Assembly (NCBI RefSeq): GCF_001949145.1
Contig: NW_019091428.1
Span: 472,622-536,621, forward strand
DNA: 64,000 nt
DNA from: Acanthaster planci
Taxonomy: Eukaryota > Echinodermata > Asteroidea > Valvatida > Acanthasteridae
Direction: 5' to 3'
Shown: piece after piece, positions 17,159 through 31,389 of the stretch
How positions within the stretch are numbered: the first letter of the stretch is position 1
How the letters are laid out: the number at the start of each line of letters is the position of its first letter
Program-made: the position numbers and the translations under genes
The notes under the pieces: generated by a model
Seen by the model: only the letters and a program-made list of their open reading frames with translations
The model's database searches: none
What the model was told of the DNA's origin: nothing

Positions 17159-20100
17159 GTAATTCATTTCGGAATTGAGCTTCACTTGTAACCACCAGTA
17201 TCAAAAGCCTACGGGTTTGGTTTTTTTGTGCATAGTCAGCACAAAGTTTTCAGGATGCCTGATGCGCGAGATTCAGATTTAGATGTTTAGCAGCTGCTGT
17301 TTCTTGTGATTGGAAGAAACGTGATGTAGAAATTGTACCTAGCGACTGAAACCTGTGATTGGATGAACTCGATAGATACCATTTCATTGATATTTGTCAG
17401 TGCGTAAAATTTAAAGAGTAAGACAGGTTTGGGGATGTCACTGAGGAGATGTTATAGAGAGGTTGTACCATGCCTGTTGCCTGAACCTAGCTTGTGCGCA
17501 CACTTGATACTCACTAATAGGGCATTTGCAGGTTGGTAAAGATGACAGGTGCTCCTCAAAGAAAAGAAAGCAGTACTTGCATATATATACATGTATATGT
17601 CGTAATGAATGTGACTGCTGTATATTTTCCAGGAACAGCGCCCTCTATTTAATAAAATTGCATGTGCCTTTCATATTTCTGGCTATATATATCAGGAATG
17701 CTTCTTAATCTAATGTTTATTTGAATGACAAATGTGAATCTACTGTTATCGGGGATCTAAGTGTAAGTGCTGCAAAAAAGTGTCAAAACTGCACGAAATA
17801 TTGAAATGTCCGAGTGTATATGTGTTATGTCTAGATGTAGATAGGCATGTTCATGGAACAAGGGCCAAGTTCGATCAGCAACTGTTGAATCCACCACGGG
17901 TCGATTTTGCTTGGTACCTGTGATATATTATGTGTATGGGTTACCGGGGAAAGTTGACCACAGGTCGACAGACGGTGGCTGATCAAATGTGGCCCAGTTG
18001 TCAGTTTTGTAGGCACGCTGCATTCCCTCTCTGTGAAGAAAAAAGGGCACTCAACAGCGTTCTTTTGAGCCAACTCATGACATGCGGATGTTTGTGAGTG
18101 TTGGGCACACGATTACGCACAATTGGGCAAGACAAGCAACTGGTTTTGATGAGCAAGATGTTGAATGGAAAATAGTCAGAATAACATTGCATGAATACAG
18201 CATCACCTTTAAAGCTTAAGATGTACCTCAGGCATTCAATGTAACATCATTCAAATGTGCATAGCGTATTTTATGTACTTGATAGTACTTTGCACGTTGT
18301 TCTTTACAATGTATTATTTTATACCGAGGTATTTCAAAGTTTCCAAAATATTGTTTGGATAGTTTTACTAATTTTGATGACAGTATATCTTTAGTATATG
18401 GTAATTTTTAAGGCATATCGTATGAAATGATTATGTTCATGTAAGCAAAGAGGGATATATGAAATTCATTAGATTTAAAAGAGATTGTGCAATAATTCTG
18501 ATTTTTCTGTTTTCTTGTTTGTACAATGTGCTGGAACCACTGCTACAAGTATTTTAATTTTCAAAAAGCATCTCATACATATTCATGGTCAGCTCCAGTT
18601 CCTGTGGTCAAACTGTGATTAATCTGGGGTCATGAGATGTAACAACATGCTGTATACTTTTCAATTTATTGTGTGATGCTAGTTTTTCCCTAATTTGGGG
18701 CCAAAAAAATCAAAATGATCAATGTCCAACGCTGAGTGTCATTTGTCACAGGGTGTAAATTTGTTGTAACATTCACAGTTTATGCCAGCCACCTGTTGGC
18801 AAAGCGCGGGAGGCTTTCATCGTAAAACTCAAGGAACAGATCACAAGTATTAACAGTGTTATGCAACTAACAAAAGGATTATACAATATCTCTTCTATCT
18901 TTAAATTCTGAGGCGATCATTCGACAGATTTGGGCCAATGCTGTTGCCAACCTTGACAGGAACGGAGCAAATGAGGGCGACACGTACAAAACGGTGCTCA
19001 TTGTTTTGAAAACAAAAGTAACGCCTGCCTTTGTGTCTCCGAATTCCCGTCAACGTCTTGATATTTTCTTCTCTCCAGTCCAACAAGATGGGGGGAGGGG
19101 CAAAGAAGCCAGTAGTTTCACAAAGTAGGGAGGAGGGGAATTCCCCCTTCCATTGGCTGCAGTTGGAGAACACATTTTGTCACTGGTAAATGGAATAAAA
19201 AGGAGTCATAAATAAAGTGGAAAAAATAAAAGCATTTTTGAAGCACCCGAATAAACAAAAACATGGAATGACTTCTCTGGAGTATTTATTCTTCAAGGAA
19301 TTGGCCTCACAAAGTGACAGCAACATTATGTACAGTTTTGAAATTCCTTTCAATGTTAACTATCTCTAAAAGTCATTGATCCAATGAAACATATAATATT
19401 CAGAAAAATATTTACAATCATCTTTGTTGTGCATACTTTAAAACTTACATACTTAATCACATGCTCGAACAGACGCCTTGTTGATGGTTTGCTAATACTA
19501 TGTAGTGAAAGTGTGACTTTACATTCTTTTAATGCACAGAGGAACCCTCACCCATGGTCACTGTTTGCTCACGAGGCCCCCTATGGTGCTAGCAATTAGG
19601 GGCTGCACATCAGAATTTGGCACCCGAGCTCCAGATTGGGACTGGGTACCCATAATCAACTAAACAAATTACCCTTTGAAACTTCAAATAAGATAGACAC
19701 CAGTCTATTTGGAATGCAAAAGCATTTCACATTTCTGCTCAAGTCGGAGGATTCAAATTCTTATTTTACCAGTAAATAGTTGGATATGATTTCTGGAGCA
19801 TGGGGTGAATCCAACGATTAAAACTTGAGGCCTCGGTCTAGAAAATGACCAGTTATTCCCCTTCTCGTGGGTCACTGTGACATTTGTCACCGGACATTCC
19901 TTATGGTCCCCTTTAATGGCGGAAAGAACTGGCTCTGTACAGTTCTAATCACAATGCTTACCACCATTGGCAGGGGCCACTGAAAATAACCAGTGATCAC
20001 ATCACCACGGTCACCAAGGACAAAAAAGCTTGACTCGGGATATGGTCCATTTCTCTCTTGATCTCACATCTAAGAATGCTTACAAAATTCAAAAGATTGC

Positions 20101-23100
20101 TGAAGTTAGCACATCCGTGGAAACACGAGTAGTTCTATGTACTCTGTGCCTCCATGGCATGTGATTACCACAAATGGGACCGACAGAAATCCAAAAAAAA
20201 AAAGAAGTGTTCTCTGCTTGTAGGTACAACAGGGCACTCTACGTATGACGCCACACTTCATTTACGAGTGTGTTTTCCTATGCTGCTTGATGGACCACTG
20301 CCCCCCCCTCCCCTGGCTCCACAGTCAAGTGCAGGCACGTGCAGTTTTGAGTAAACAACAGCACGACGTCATCCGTACACAGGCCCATTGCTTTGGCCTC
20401 GTTGGGCAAAATCTGTTCAACTTTTAGCAACGGAAAATGTTCACAATAGGAACACACCACTGGATAAGCCTGTAATATACACCCCCCATTACTTAATCAA
20501 TCATCCAACGGGCATTATTTTTCTTACCAGGGTATAATTTGATACAAATGAGCTTAACAGTCAAGATCTGTCAGTATGTAACGACACCGGCCTTAACCAG
20601 ATTTCACATAACAAACGCATTATCTAGTGTGACCCTTAATCTACATGCTGAATAAGTCTGGTCGGTTTACCTGTACACGTGCTCCAAAATGACAGTTTGA
20701 CTTCAAGTGACCCAGTCTGAGATTTCGGTTAGGACCTACAAATTGTTGCAGATACTGACGTGGATTTGAAAAAGGGGGATTACCATGTAAGGCCAGGTTT
20801 GAGCAAGTCAATTACCAAGATGCAGTGTATCAGACAAATGCATGATTTTAACTGTGGATAGAGTCGCAGAAACGATTGACTTTTTATGTCCAGATTTTCG
20901 ATAGGCAAGCGTGAAAGATGAGGGCTTGTGCTTAAATGACATCGGTCTATCAGCAGCCCATGTGAACCTATCTCCCTGTAGTGCCGTTAGGCCGTAAAGC
21001 ATTATTGCCAGACGCAAATAGCTTCAGAGAGGGCACTTGTGGCCTGCCCCGATTGCCAAATGGGGGATGCCTAATCATCTCGGCGCGTGCTCAATTGAGC
21101 GAGTCGGATGGGTAGGAAATAGAGAAGCATAATGCGCGGAGTGTGGGGCTGCATGCGTCCCACGGTCGCAACACAGCTCCCTTGTCCCTGTCTGCTCCCT
21201 GTCAAGTTGTCGGCGTTGTTCTGTATGTTGTAGGAGGGAAAAACGATGAAACTGCACTGTTTTGGGAGAGGAAAAAAAAACAACTTGACATTTGCGAAAT
21301 CTCCACAAAGCCAGCCGCACTTGCTGCGTCTTGGCACATTGATCAATTAGCGAATACATCTTGAAAATGTTAACATGACGCGCAGTCTACAAAAAGGGGC
21401 TGGGAAGTGTTGGGCAAATATTGACATTGTTAAGTGGGTGAACGGGCACTTATCGGGGGGGCGGAAACTTTAGTCCAATTAGGTGGTATTGTCGTGAAGT
21501 TCAACAGGCAGGACATGGAAATTAAAGATGATGCAATGCGAAACTTGACAAACTAGACAGCGTAGTTTTGGTGCAGATTTGCCATCACGTGGGTTTGAAT
21601 CTCATTATAAGGGTACCAGACTTAAGTTGGCGTCACTTCTTGGCAGGGACACTGGAAATGGGTGCCTAGGCTAGCCACATTTTGCCTGGATACATTTTCA
21701 GACTTTTCTTGTGACCTGCATTTTCAGAAGTCCAAGAAATCCACAGTTCTTTAGTTTGTAACTGTCCATATCAACCCAGGAAACCTTGCTTTTGTTCAAG
21801 ACTTTGAAGTTTCCATCTTCTGTATAGAAGGGACAGGCGGGAGTGACATGTAAGCGCTTTGAAATTATGTTTATAGATGGCAAGATTAAAGAACACGAAA
21901 AATACTGACATAAAACAGTATACCCCAATCACAGCATAAACACCTACACAGATTACACAATAAAAAAATGACATTTCCTGTATTTTCGTGATTTCCACTC
22001 AGGCTTTGTACCGGCATGCAAAGAAATCACTGAGGAAATTCTCAAAATTTCAGAGAGTCTGTGACAAAAAAAAATCACTTTTCCAATTTTGATCTGTTGG
22101 TTTTACTCAGCGGCACTGCAGTTAAACAGCCTGGCCACCGCCAGGAGACAATATAAATCTCTCCCCATAACACCTCACTGTGAGAAACATCAGTGTTGAA
22201 GCCTCTTCAAAGCATCCAGTTTTCAGAATAATTTATTGGTGTGTTGTCACTTGACTGTCAGCTCTGCAAACAGGGTCCCTGCAAATTGGTGCAATCCATT
22301 GAGGTGCTGATGACGAACAGCTGTCGGTAATGAAGTCGGTTTGGGCAAGGGGGCAGGAGATATTATCAATTCATTGAGACAGATTGGATGTTACCGGGCG
22401 CGACACCTTTTAGACCATTTGATGGATGCCAGCTTTGGGTTGCAAGCAGTCCCGGGGCAGACTGTTTGAACATCCAGCGTCCAGCTGGAGGGGGGGGGGT
22501 GACAGTGTGCATCGCTTAGCACTGTATCTGTAAACTGGAGCGCAAACGGCACTCTAGGAATAGAGCAGACGCTGCAATTGTGCCAATTTGCACTACAAAC
22601 TGCCGTATTGTCACTGCAATCACGGTGACGGCCCTGACATTATGTTATAACCACGTGTCAGCAAACAGGGACTTGAGTGGGAACTGACACAAGAGGAAAC
22701 ACTGCAGTGGTGTACACTGCTACATCCACGTACGGTACACGTAGAGTTGTGGTCGAAAGGTTACATACCCTCGGACTGGGAATGTTTAATTACAATATTG
22801 AAGATTTTGCAGACTCTGGGCAACCGCTCTTCTTTTCCTGTAGGTGATCTGTCAACAATTCACTTTATTTACACGAACAAGTAAATGAAGAATTAAAGCA
22901 GATGTACTGATTGATCAGATCTGGGAAACAAACGATTTTCAGGGAAAAGTCTTCAAACTTCAAATGAGAATTTTCAGTTCAAAGGTAGATTTAGTGAACT
23001 AGACGCAACTGACGACTAAAAGATGAGTGTGTGCCTGGAGTCCCAAAATACACATCTTATTGGCTACTTGGCTGCATAGGACTGAGTATAACAGCAGGTG

Positions 23101-25054
23101 AAACGCGAGTTAAGATTTGATGGTGTGCAAGGTGAATACTGCACAGTGCTATACGTCCAAGTGACAGGAAATCTTTGTTGTCATCTTGTGTGGCTGAGAG
23201 GAAACCTGTGAAATATCAGTTTTGTTGAGAAAGCATGTTCTGTCCTCAAAATACAGGAAGTGAAAACCGTGGGATACTGTCCAAAAGGTTGAGTTTTCTT
23301 CTTTCTTTTAGACCCTCATCAACCGGAAAAGGGTATTTGTGTTTTTGGCTGAATGGTCCGAGTGACGGGCACTGGCACACATTGTTCCCAATTACAGCAA
23401 AAGTCAAATGTCGCTTTTTGCTCAGAATAGTAAAAAATTCACTGATGCATCACTGTCAAGAATAAAGTGCATTAGATGGACTATTTAGAACTTCAATAAG
23501 ATTGAGTCATACGTCTCTCTGGCTGTTGCTACTGGCAACCAGTTGTTACCAAGCCTCTTCTGACGCGACTTGAGTGACCAGCAAACTCCTTCGTAATCCC
23601 ACAGATTGCCCAAACCCCGCAGAAACGTATGCACACGCACTCCACGCTCACTGCAAAGAATGTCTTGCGCCTGCTTGAACGGACCCAGAGATGACGTGTT
23701 TGGCTCCCTCGGCTTGCCGCATTGCTCAGGCGACGCTAATCTGCATGTATGCCACCTCACGGTCTCGGGTTTGCAGCTGGCTAGGTCTCCGGGGTAAACT
23801 CAAATACAGATCAAGTAGGAGTAATGAGATCTGGAGAACGATCCCTCAGCTGAAATTCTCCATCTTCTCTCCGGGCAACCCCTTGTCGTCATTACTGTCT
23901 CGATCACCAATGCATCCTATGCAAATCAAATGATTTTTCTCAACTCTGAATAGTACAAAATCCTTGGGGGTGTTTGTTTTTCGATCTTTGGAGTCTAATT
24001 ATTTTCTTTTTTTTTTAATCAGGATGAAGACCATCACTGACAGCCCAATGTCACCTGTGATGCAACATTCAGTTTGACTTTTGCTGAACAGTTATTTTTG
24101 GATAATTTTGTTGACAGCTCGATGAGCTCAGCTCATGCTGGGTCCCGTCCAATTGGCTTCTTGTTCTTCTCATCTTCTTAAAATCTTACAGTGACTTGCC
24201 TTCCTGAATAACACCTTGTTTTTCAATCCCCACATCTGCAGGAACGGCTAACAAATAACGTAAATTTCAGTTCAATTGTAATTAGTTTCAAGCCAACCTG
24301 CCCACCGTCAAAAAGACAGGTGCGCTGGAGGGAATTAATAGCTACCAAAAAGGTAAGGATGTTATTCTTGTGACTACATGTAAACAATTCAATGCTGCCA
24401 GACTTGCGAACTTGTACGAACCATTATTCAACTGAACTGACCCTCACTGGTCTGTGTATCGTGTAAAGGTCTCTCTGTCCTGACCAACGTTTTGTTTGAC
24501 TTTGTTCTTAGTTGATGAAAATCACGAATAAAAAAAGGGGAAAAGACAGAACATGACAAATCAAATGTAACCAGAACAAATATACCCCCCTAAATAAAAA
24601 AATAATCCGTAAGTATCCCACTGCCAAAATGTCTGTGTAAAAAAAATGGAATTAGGTTTTTTGTTCTGAAAATTGTTGAAAAGTGTTAATTTTGCTATGG
24701 TGCAAAATTGAAGTTCTCAATTTCAGTTTTCTGAGATTATAAGCCGAGCATGTTTTAAAAATCGCACAAAATGTAGATTTAACTGATTGTAATTTTTTCT
24801 TAAACCTGAAAATCGGTTATAAGCTGTAATCAAATAGTTTTGGACCAAATTGCTGAAACTACAAATCTCTTTGTAAGATAATAATCTAAAACATCTTGGC
24901 TATAATGCTGCAAACATTTTCTGTTATTCCTTATTTTTCCTCTGTTTTTTTTAAAAACACATTTTGTACATCAAGATATGAATATGTTACATGAGGTGTT
25001 GGTTGAAACTGGTTTCAAACTAATAAACCAAACTCTGATGTTACAGTGATTGCT
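17159..25054. other. Gene-free interval between convergent FAAH2 and the Ser-rich gene
   Basis: This 7.9 kb should hold both 3'UTRs. I find only short chance frames, homopolymer runs and scattered repeats, including a piece near 19945-20015 related to LANCL3 intron 2. No conserved protein segment was recognised on either strand. Confidence 0.5.
17651..17656 (+). terminator. Candidate poly(A) signal of FAAH2
   Basis: AATAAA about 490 bases after the FAAH2 stop codon; the first plausible signal seen by eye. There is no transcript evidence. Confidence 0.35.
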
Positions 25055-25615
25055 CTAAGTAGGTTGTTTTGACATCTGAAGAACCCCAGCCATCTTGTGT
25101 CTTGAAACTTTGGTAGTCAGCAATCCATCTTGACTGTAGTTGTTATTGTTTGTGTTTGGCGAGGTCCTTCCCTGCCTGGAGCTGTGGCTGTTAGCTCCTA
25201 GCTTCTTGAGGTTGCCGTTGGCTGAATCCTCCTTCTTATGCTTGGCAATCCTTGGGCTCCTTGGAGGGCTGATACGGGTCTGAATACTGCCATTCCCTGA
25301 CAGGTGCTTGTTGGTCGGGATCTTGGAGTGGCTGTGTGATGACAGGGAGTTGCCAGGAGAGATGCTGCCCTGGTGGCTGGCCGAGCTCCGCCGGCCCTTG
25401 GAGGTTGGGTTCGGGCCTATCTCAGCAACAGGGCTTCTGCCGGAGAGTGAGCTGGACTTCTGGTAGAGGCTGGGCTCCGAGCGGCAGGACTTCAAGGTGG
25501 GCATGTTGCTGGGGCGTTTCATCTTGCTCTTGCAGGGGGAGTTGGAGGAGTGGCTGTTGGGTGCAGGCCGACTACGTTGGAATGAAGTTTCAGTATGAGA
25601 ATCCGAAGCCTTGGC
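25055..25615 (-). CDS. Terminal exon of an unrecognised Ser/Pro-rich disordered protein
   Basis: Minus-strand exon read from an acceptor (intron AG at 25617-25616) in phase 0 to a TAG stop at 25055: 31 residues from AKASDSHTETSF to KSK, then 155 residues from MKRPSNMPTLK. The sequence is low in hydrophobic residues and rich in Ser, Asn, Lys and Pro, with many proline-directed sites (GRSPVAE, SISPGN, ISPPRSPR, RTSPN) and an asparagine run near the C-terminus. No folded domain is visible. Composition, strand and phase match the exon starting at 63003, so I infer both belong to one gene; unseen small exons between them are possible. The 3' end is convergent with the FAAH2-like gene. I do not recognise the family. 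It could be a cytoskeletal or nuclear phosphoprotein, but nothing here proves that. Confidence 0.7.
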   Translation of the reverse strand, partial: AKASDSHTETSFQRSRPAPNSHSSNSPCKSKMKRPSNMPTLKSCRSEPSLYQKSSSLSGRSPVAEIGPNPTSKGRRSSASHQGSISPGNSLSSHSHSKIPTNKHLSGNGSIQTRISPPRSPRIAKHKKEDSANGNLKKLGANSHSSRQGRTSPNTNNNNYSQDGLLTTKVSRHKMAGVLQMSKQPT

Positions 25616-26809
25616 CTGGAGACAGGAATATAAATCAACATTTTTGTGTTTATATTCCGGATGTCAGAATAAGTATTGTTACATGTATGCGTCTAAAACT
25701 CACAAGGTTAATGTTTCTTTTTTTCGCTAACTTCAGCGGCTGTCTCCAGTCAATGTCTCCATCACTGCATTCCCAACAGAGAGCTCAGACGTTTAGTAGT
25801 GAAAAAACGCAGTCGGAAAGTACCTGACCGCAACCCTAAAACTCAAGGTTAATTTCTGTGGCACCTTAATCAAGGTCACGATGACTACATACATGTATAA
25901 TTCTGCTCTGCAACATGGCACACAGCTTGCAAGTTTCCAATCATTAACAAAGTGTGTCCAACGAGAAGTCATCTACCTCCCTCATGACATGCAAAACAAA
26001 AACTTCAAAATGGGTCACAGCGACAGGGCCCACCCCAACCTGACAGCATTTCAGTTTTGCCTCTGGTAGCAAGTGTCAATAATGGCGAGTGTGGGGTGTG
26101 ATCCTTTCACACCTGCTCATCTTTTTGACCAGCAGATGAGAGTTGACAACTGGAAAGACTTACAGTTTCATCAGCGTGGCTTTCTTGTATCAACTGGGAT
26201 TTCAGGGGTGGGGGGAGCAAAACCTCCAGGGACCTGAACGACATGGGTGTCAGACTCACAGGCCCCTATGTGAACTAATTTCAGAAATGGACTGGATGGG
26301 ACAAAAGAGCAAACTAATATTTATGGCTGTCACATATACATATAGAGTAACTGTTGGCACCATGTTCCACTGCAGCAAAAATCATTCTTCCCTGTCATAA
26401 AAACAGTAGACCACAAAAGAGGATAACTTCTCAGCGGAGAGTGCTAGCGAAAGCAATGAAAGTAATGATTCTGTCAACAGCTCACAGGTTTGACTATACA
26501 GAAACCAGAGAAAAAAAATTAAAAAGGAGTACAAGTTTGTGTAAATCTATGACTTACAGGATACAAAAGGTATCAGGTCAACAGCTACTGAAACCTTTGG
26601 AAATGATGAAATAACACCAATCACAATTTTAGTCACCAGTGTAGTCACATTTCATAAAATGGTATCTTAAATACCGGATATGTACAAATAGTTTCTCAAA
26701 AAAAAAAAAAAAAAAAACGACAAAAAAAACCCCAACAGAAATGGCACTGACATATGCTGTTTATTAAAAAATCTGCTGGTTAAATTTGTTGATACATTTT
26801 TGGGGTTAA

Positions 26810-27226
26810 CCCCTTAACGACGGGAATTTCTTCCCGAAAGCCGACTCCCAGAATTCCAGCCTCGCTTGGCCACGAAGGCCACCTGCCAAACTGCAAATTC
26901 TCGGTTTGTGGCCCGCCGTGCTCTGCACGCTTTGAATTACACGGTGAAAAGGCCGATTGTTCGGTGGCATGTAGCTCTACTCACGCTTCCACATTCCCGT
27001 TGCCTCTTTTCAAAGTGGGGACTATTGTGAAGCTGGTGATTATGATGCAAATTCGGTCTTTTCATTTCTGGGCTACACACAAAGGCCAATTACCATATAT
27101 ACAAGAGCCAGGGTCTGCCTTCTTTCACCATGTTCGCTCCAGCGTGGGCGGAGAATAATAGCTGAAAAGTGGGGGTGAGGATCTCAATTTTTACGGCGTT
27201 TCTAGCTGCGTCCTGGTGCGAAGGGG
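26810..27226. mobile_element. 417-bp TTAA-flanked MITE with CCCCTT ends
   Basis: TTAA at 26806-26809 and 27227-27230. The left end is CCCCTTAACGACGGG; the right end read inward is CCCCTTCGCACCAGG. It is richer in GC than the surrounding intron. No transposase frame is present, so it is non-autonomous. The terminus pattern again suggests piggyBac-type mobilisation, but a different subfamily from the CCCTAAC elements. Confidence 0.6.
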
Positions 27227-28682
27227 TTAACATTTTGTCCTACTTCAGCAAAAAGGTAGACCAATGTACATTTTCATTTAGTTTACAGGTTCCAATATGA
27301 AATGCCATTTACTTTAGAATGACAGCATACATGTACCTACTGGGACAGTATAATCATTTCCAGAAATGACAATGTGGAATGGTTTTGACAGGCAAGAAAC
27401 AGCTGTTGACAAACCAGAGCTACCACATTCAGGGCCGGGACGCAAGAACCTTCACTGGCATGACAGGATGTGACATCCAAAAACCAAAGACTTTCCATTT
27501 TCAAACGTGTCCTTTTCTTTCTTGTTTGAAGTGAACCGATACAGCGCATCAAAAACAAAGAACAGCTCGGTTTGCTCTTCCGAACGCAAACAAAAACAAA
27601 ACTCCTGGAAAAAAAAATTTAAGATTCCTTGTGTAGTCACAACCACCTGCCCCGTGGGGGGAGGGGAGGGTTAGCACTTGCCCCCTCCCCTGGAAAAACG
27701 TAAATGTGAAAGAAAGGATTTTTAAAAAACGGAAAAGGGATGAAAATCATCAAGTAGCCTGTAAATACTTCAGAACTGATCCCCTTCAAACAGTTGGTTT
27801 GCCAGATTGCCACCTATGAGTACATATCCTCCCCCCCTTTGATAAATCCCATTGTCAAAACCACTTTCAGATGGACTATTCCTTTCCCCCCCCCCACTAC
27901 ATACTCTCAGGGGCCAAAAACCTCATGAGGAAAACAACCGCTTGTCTGAAACCTTGTTCGGAAACACATGATTTTTGGCAATACAGACTGACCACTATTA
28001 TTTTGCACGGGCCTTGACGTCTGTGTCTCGTTCGAGTGTCATACATATTGAAAGTCTCACTGGCTTAATGCTGAGCATTGAATCTGGATGATTTCAAAAA
28101 AGGTTCATAGTACAAGTGTCGAGTGTTAACGAATTAGAGTTAATGAAGTGATGATTCCAAAACTCACAGTTGGGCAAATAATCTCAAATTACATCAAAGA
28201 TTGTCTCGACCAACTAAATGCCCCTTTGAATTTACAACAATGCACGCATAGGAAGTGGCAAGTGGTCCACTGCTCAATGCCACAGTGTGGTTGACACATC
28301 CCTGGATTTGGCAATGACCGTCTGCTACTGCCGATTTCATCATTTCGCTCTAATCACAGAAAACCTGTCCCATTGATTACAGTGTCAACTGAGGAGGACG
28401 TGTAATGGACCAAATCAATACAACTCAAGCCTTTTTTCCCTGTCAAGCCTACGCTCGGAAGCCTTCCCTTCCCCGAACAACCTGCTGGTAACTGATTGAT
28501 ACAAATCAATTTAATCCAAATCAATAATAACGCGGAAAACTATTTTTGCGGGGACAGATGCACATTTGGAGCCTGCCACCAGCTCACTGGAATGAACAAA
28601 AATTTCCCTCACAATTTTTTTTGCAACCCCAAAAGGTGAACAAGAGTTGTATACATTTGAATACACACTGAAGCCAAAACCA

Positions 28683-28924
28683 GGGGCCAATTTCATAGAG
28701 CTGCTTAAGCACAAAATATGCTTAAGCGCGAAAAAACCTTACTTGATAAATCAGGTAACCAGCCAAAACTCCGTGTGATATACATTGTTTTGAGATTGTA
28801 TTTAGCTGTTTTTGGTTAGCATGACAATCAGATAGAATTTGAGCTGGTAACCTTTGTTTATTATGTGAAGTTTTTCCCCGCTTAAGCAGACTTTGTGCTT
28901 AAGCAGCTCTATGAAATTGACCCC
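28683..28924. mobile_element. 242-bp MITE with long inverted repeats
   Basis: The arms begin GGGGCCAATTTCATAGAGC on the left and GGGGTCAATTTCATAGAGC reading inward from the right, continuing through TGCTTAAGCACAAA. The arms are about 35 bases with very few mismatches. The centre is AT-rich. The target duplication is unclear. Confidence 0.7.
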
Positions 28925-31389
28925 AGTTCCTTTTCTGGCACATCCTTTCACACTGGCAAAAAACAAAAAAGCAGTCAGATACTTGAGGAGCAAAGCATTT
29001 CTGCATGCAGTATGCTGTTGAGAATCATGCACTGCCACTTATGGTTGGAGCTGGTTCAGGTTTTCTGCTCCAAACAACTGACACTGCACAAGTCTGTAGC
29101 ACTGAATGCAGTGGTTCTCTTAACGGCGAAGTTGTTTCGATGACCAAAGAATCCATAAATGCTGTCTGATTCTTCCCACAGAAATTAGTTTGATCTCGCT
29201 ACAAAGGAACTATCAAACATCATACATGTATTTGAAAGTCCAAAAACAATTCTTCAAGTGTGTACAAATCGGAACAAAAATTGCTTCCGAGCAAGACCAG
29301 GGTAATCTTTCAATTCCAGCCACAAACTTAGTTCTTAACTTCATTAACGTGACTTCTGAATGAGTTTGTGTCAATTGTTCCGTGCGCACAATACACCAAT
29401 GATCAGGTTTACATGTATATATGAAGTGAATGAAACCTTGACCTTTAGTCAAAAGGAACTCGGCCCCCCCTCCCTTCCCCAAACTGTCAAAAACTAGCGC
29501 GACAAGCGCAATGCTTCCTGTTACAGCGTCAGTCTCTCTCCAGCCAGTGGTTGGTTCATAATGTGTACAGGCATTGGCATGCTTGTAGGAATCTACGAGT
29601 AGGATGTGTTGAGTATTGACAGTGCTGTTTCACTGGAGTGTGTTGCATGCTGACAGCATGAGCAGTGATCTTTTGTACACAAACTTGACCAGCTGAACAG
29701 AAGTGCATGGACTGCCGCGGATCCGGGATTAATTTTTTGTAAACAAATGCACATCTGGCTCTTGTGATAGGAGCGATCGATAGCCGTATGAATGCCAACT
29801 GCCGAAATCAATGGATTTAAAGACCCGCTGTTCGGCAAGGATTGGAGATAGCTGTCCCAAAAGGGCAAGGTACCAGGTAAGTGTGACACACTGTTTTGTG
29901 TTCGTTCTGTTATCAAGGGAACTTTGGCAATCTCTGATGATTGGATGAGGCTTGACAAATTGAAACTACTGTTTCCTTGACAACAAATGCTTGACAATAA
30001 TGTCATGAATTACTCAGGAAAACACAAATTCATGTAATGGTGATACAAATACAACCTTGAGTAAAAATCAGATTGAAGTTGAAATTGAAATTAAAACTGA
30101 CAGAGAAACAGATCTGGACAAAAAGTTCCCCGCAACAAATGTTTGATTACTCAGTCTCGCAGAGGCAGATCACTCAGATTTTCATCGGAATTGGCACAGG
30201 ATCTAGAAAAACTATCCACTGAAGTAAAGTGTGCTTGTTTCTAAACAGAAAAGGGGGACATGTTTTGAAAAAAGTATTATACATTTAATTTGGAGACATG
30301 CTTTTTTTTTCTGATTTTTTTTAAAGATTAAAAACTCCCCGCTGAAATGCTCAAAGGGATGAGCTTCAAGGCTGAAAGAAATTGTCCTCCTGAAAAGTCA
30401 TGGGAATAATAAGGCATTTGGGCTTTCATTCAGCTATGCCCCATGTTGTTTTCAAAAGAACTGCCTATCTTATCTTGCTGTTAAACAAACCCAAGCCAGG
30501 GGCTGTGAGATTACTATGTCGCACTGGTCAACAAATAATTGCCACTGTGACAAGTAATAATCTCTGGCATCGACAACCTGCCACGCCCACTCCTACGCAC
30601 AATCGGCAGAGAACAAGATAAGGACATTGCCAGCTTGGCGTTTAAAAACATTATACTGTATTGATGGGAACGAGAGGAGTAAAGAAGACTTCCAGTCTGA
30701 GCTCGACAAATAGATCTGTCGGGGAGGGTGTATCGGACAGTGCTGCACTCGAGTTCTAACCGGCTCCCGGCTCGAGAGCCCCCACTAAGCCCACGCAGCG
30801 TCGGGGATCAATGTTGCCTTTGCCGTAGACCGGATGGGGGAAAAAATTGACCGTGCTTGACGTGGTGCCGGTCAGTCAATTTGTTGCTGATCAATGGATC
30901 ACGGAAGGGAGGCTGTCGAGGAGGGGGGGGGGAGTAGTGGGAGTGGGAGCTCAGACAGGACGGCAAATCTGAGGATAATCACTGACTGCACGTCATCGTT
31001 TTGCTGATGTTAGTGTTTACCTACAAGTGATCAATCGCGCCCGGGGTACCATTCTGACAGTACAAGCTGTACAGATGCAGGAAGCTCATGGGGCTGACAT
31101 TTTCACCTCCCACTGCTTCCTTGGAAGTTAATCTCATGAGATCTACACGTGTATAACATACTTCACTTAAAAATGACAGACTTGAAAACGAATCCTTTAG
31201 AGAGAAACCTTGTCGTATAATGTTGTTGCAGGCATTTTGAATTCTCATGTTGAAAGCAACCAGTGGTCAATGTGTCAAATCGAATAAACTGATAGTCACA
31301 AGTATGAATTGGTAAATAAAACTTCCAAGCAAACCAGTCTCTTTCAGAAAATAAACGTGTCCGAGCCAATCTGCTTGAATTTAAAACGA

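Noticed and set aside
23524-23540. RFX-type X-box (gttgctactggcaac)
   Set aside because: A single imperfect match far from any gene start; expected by chance.
29593-30006. 137-codon minus-strand open frame
   Set aside because: Composition looks random, no family motif, no supported splice neighbours; expected by chance in this length of DNA.
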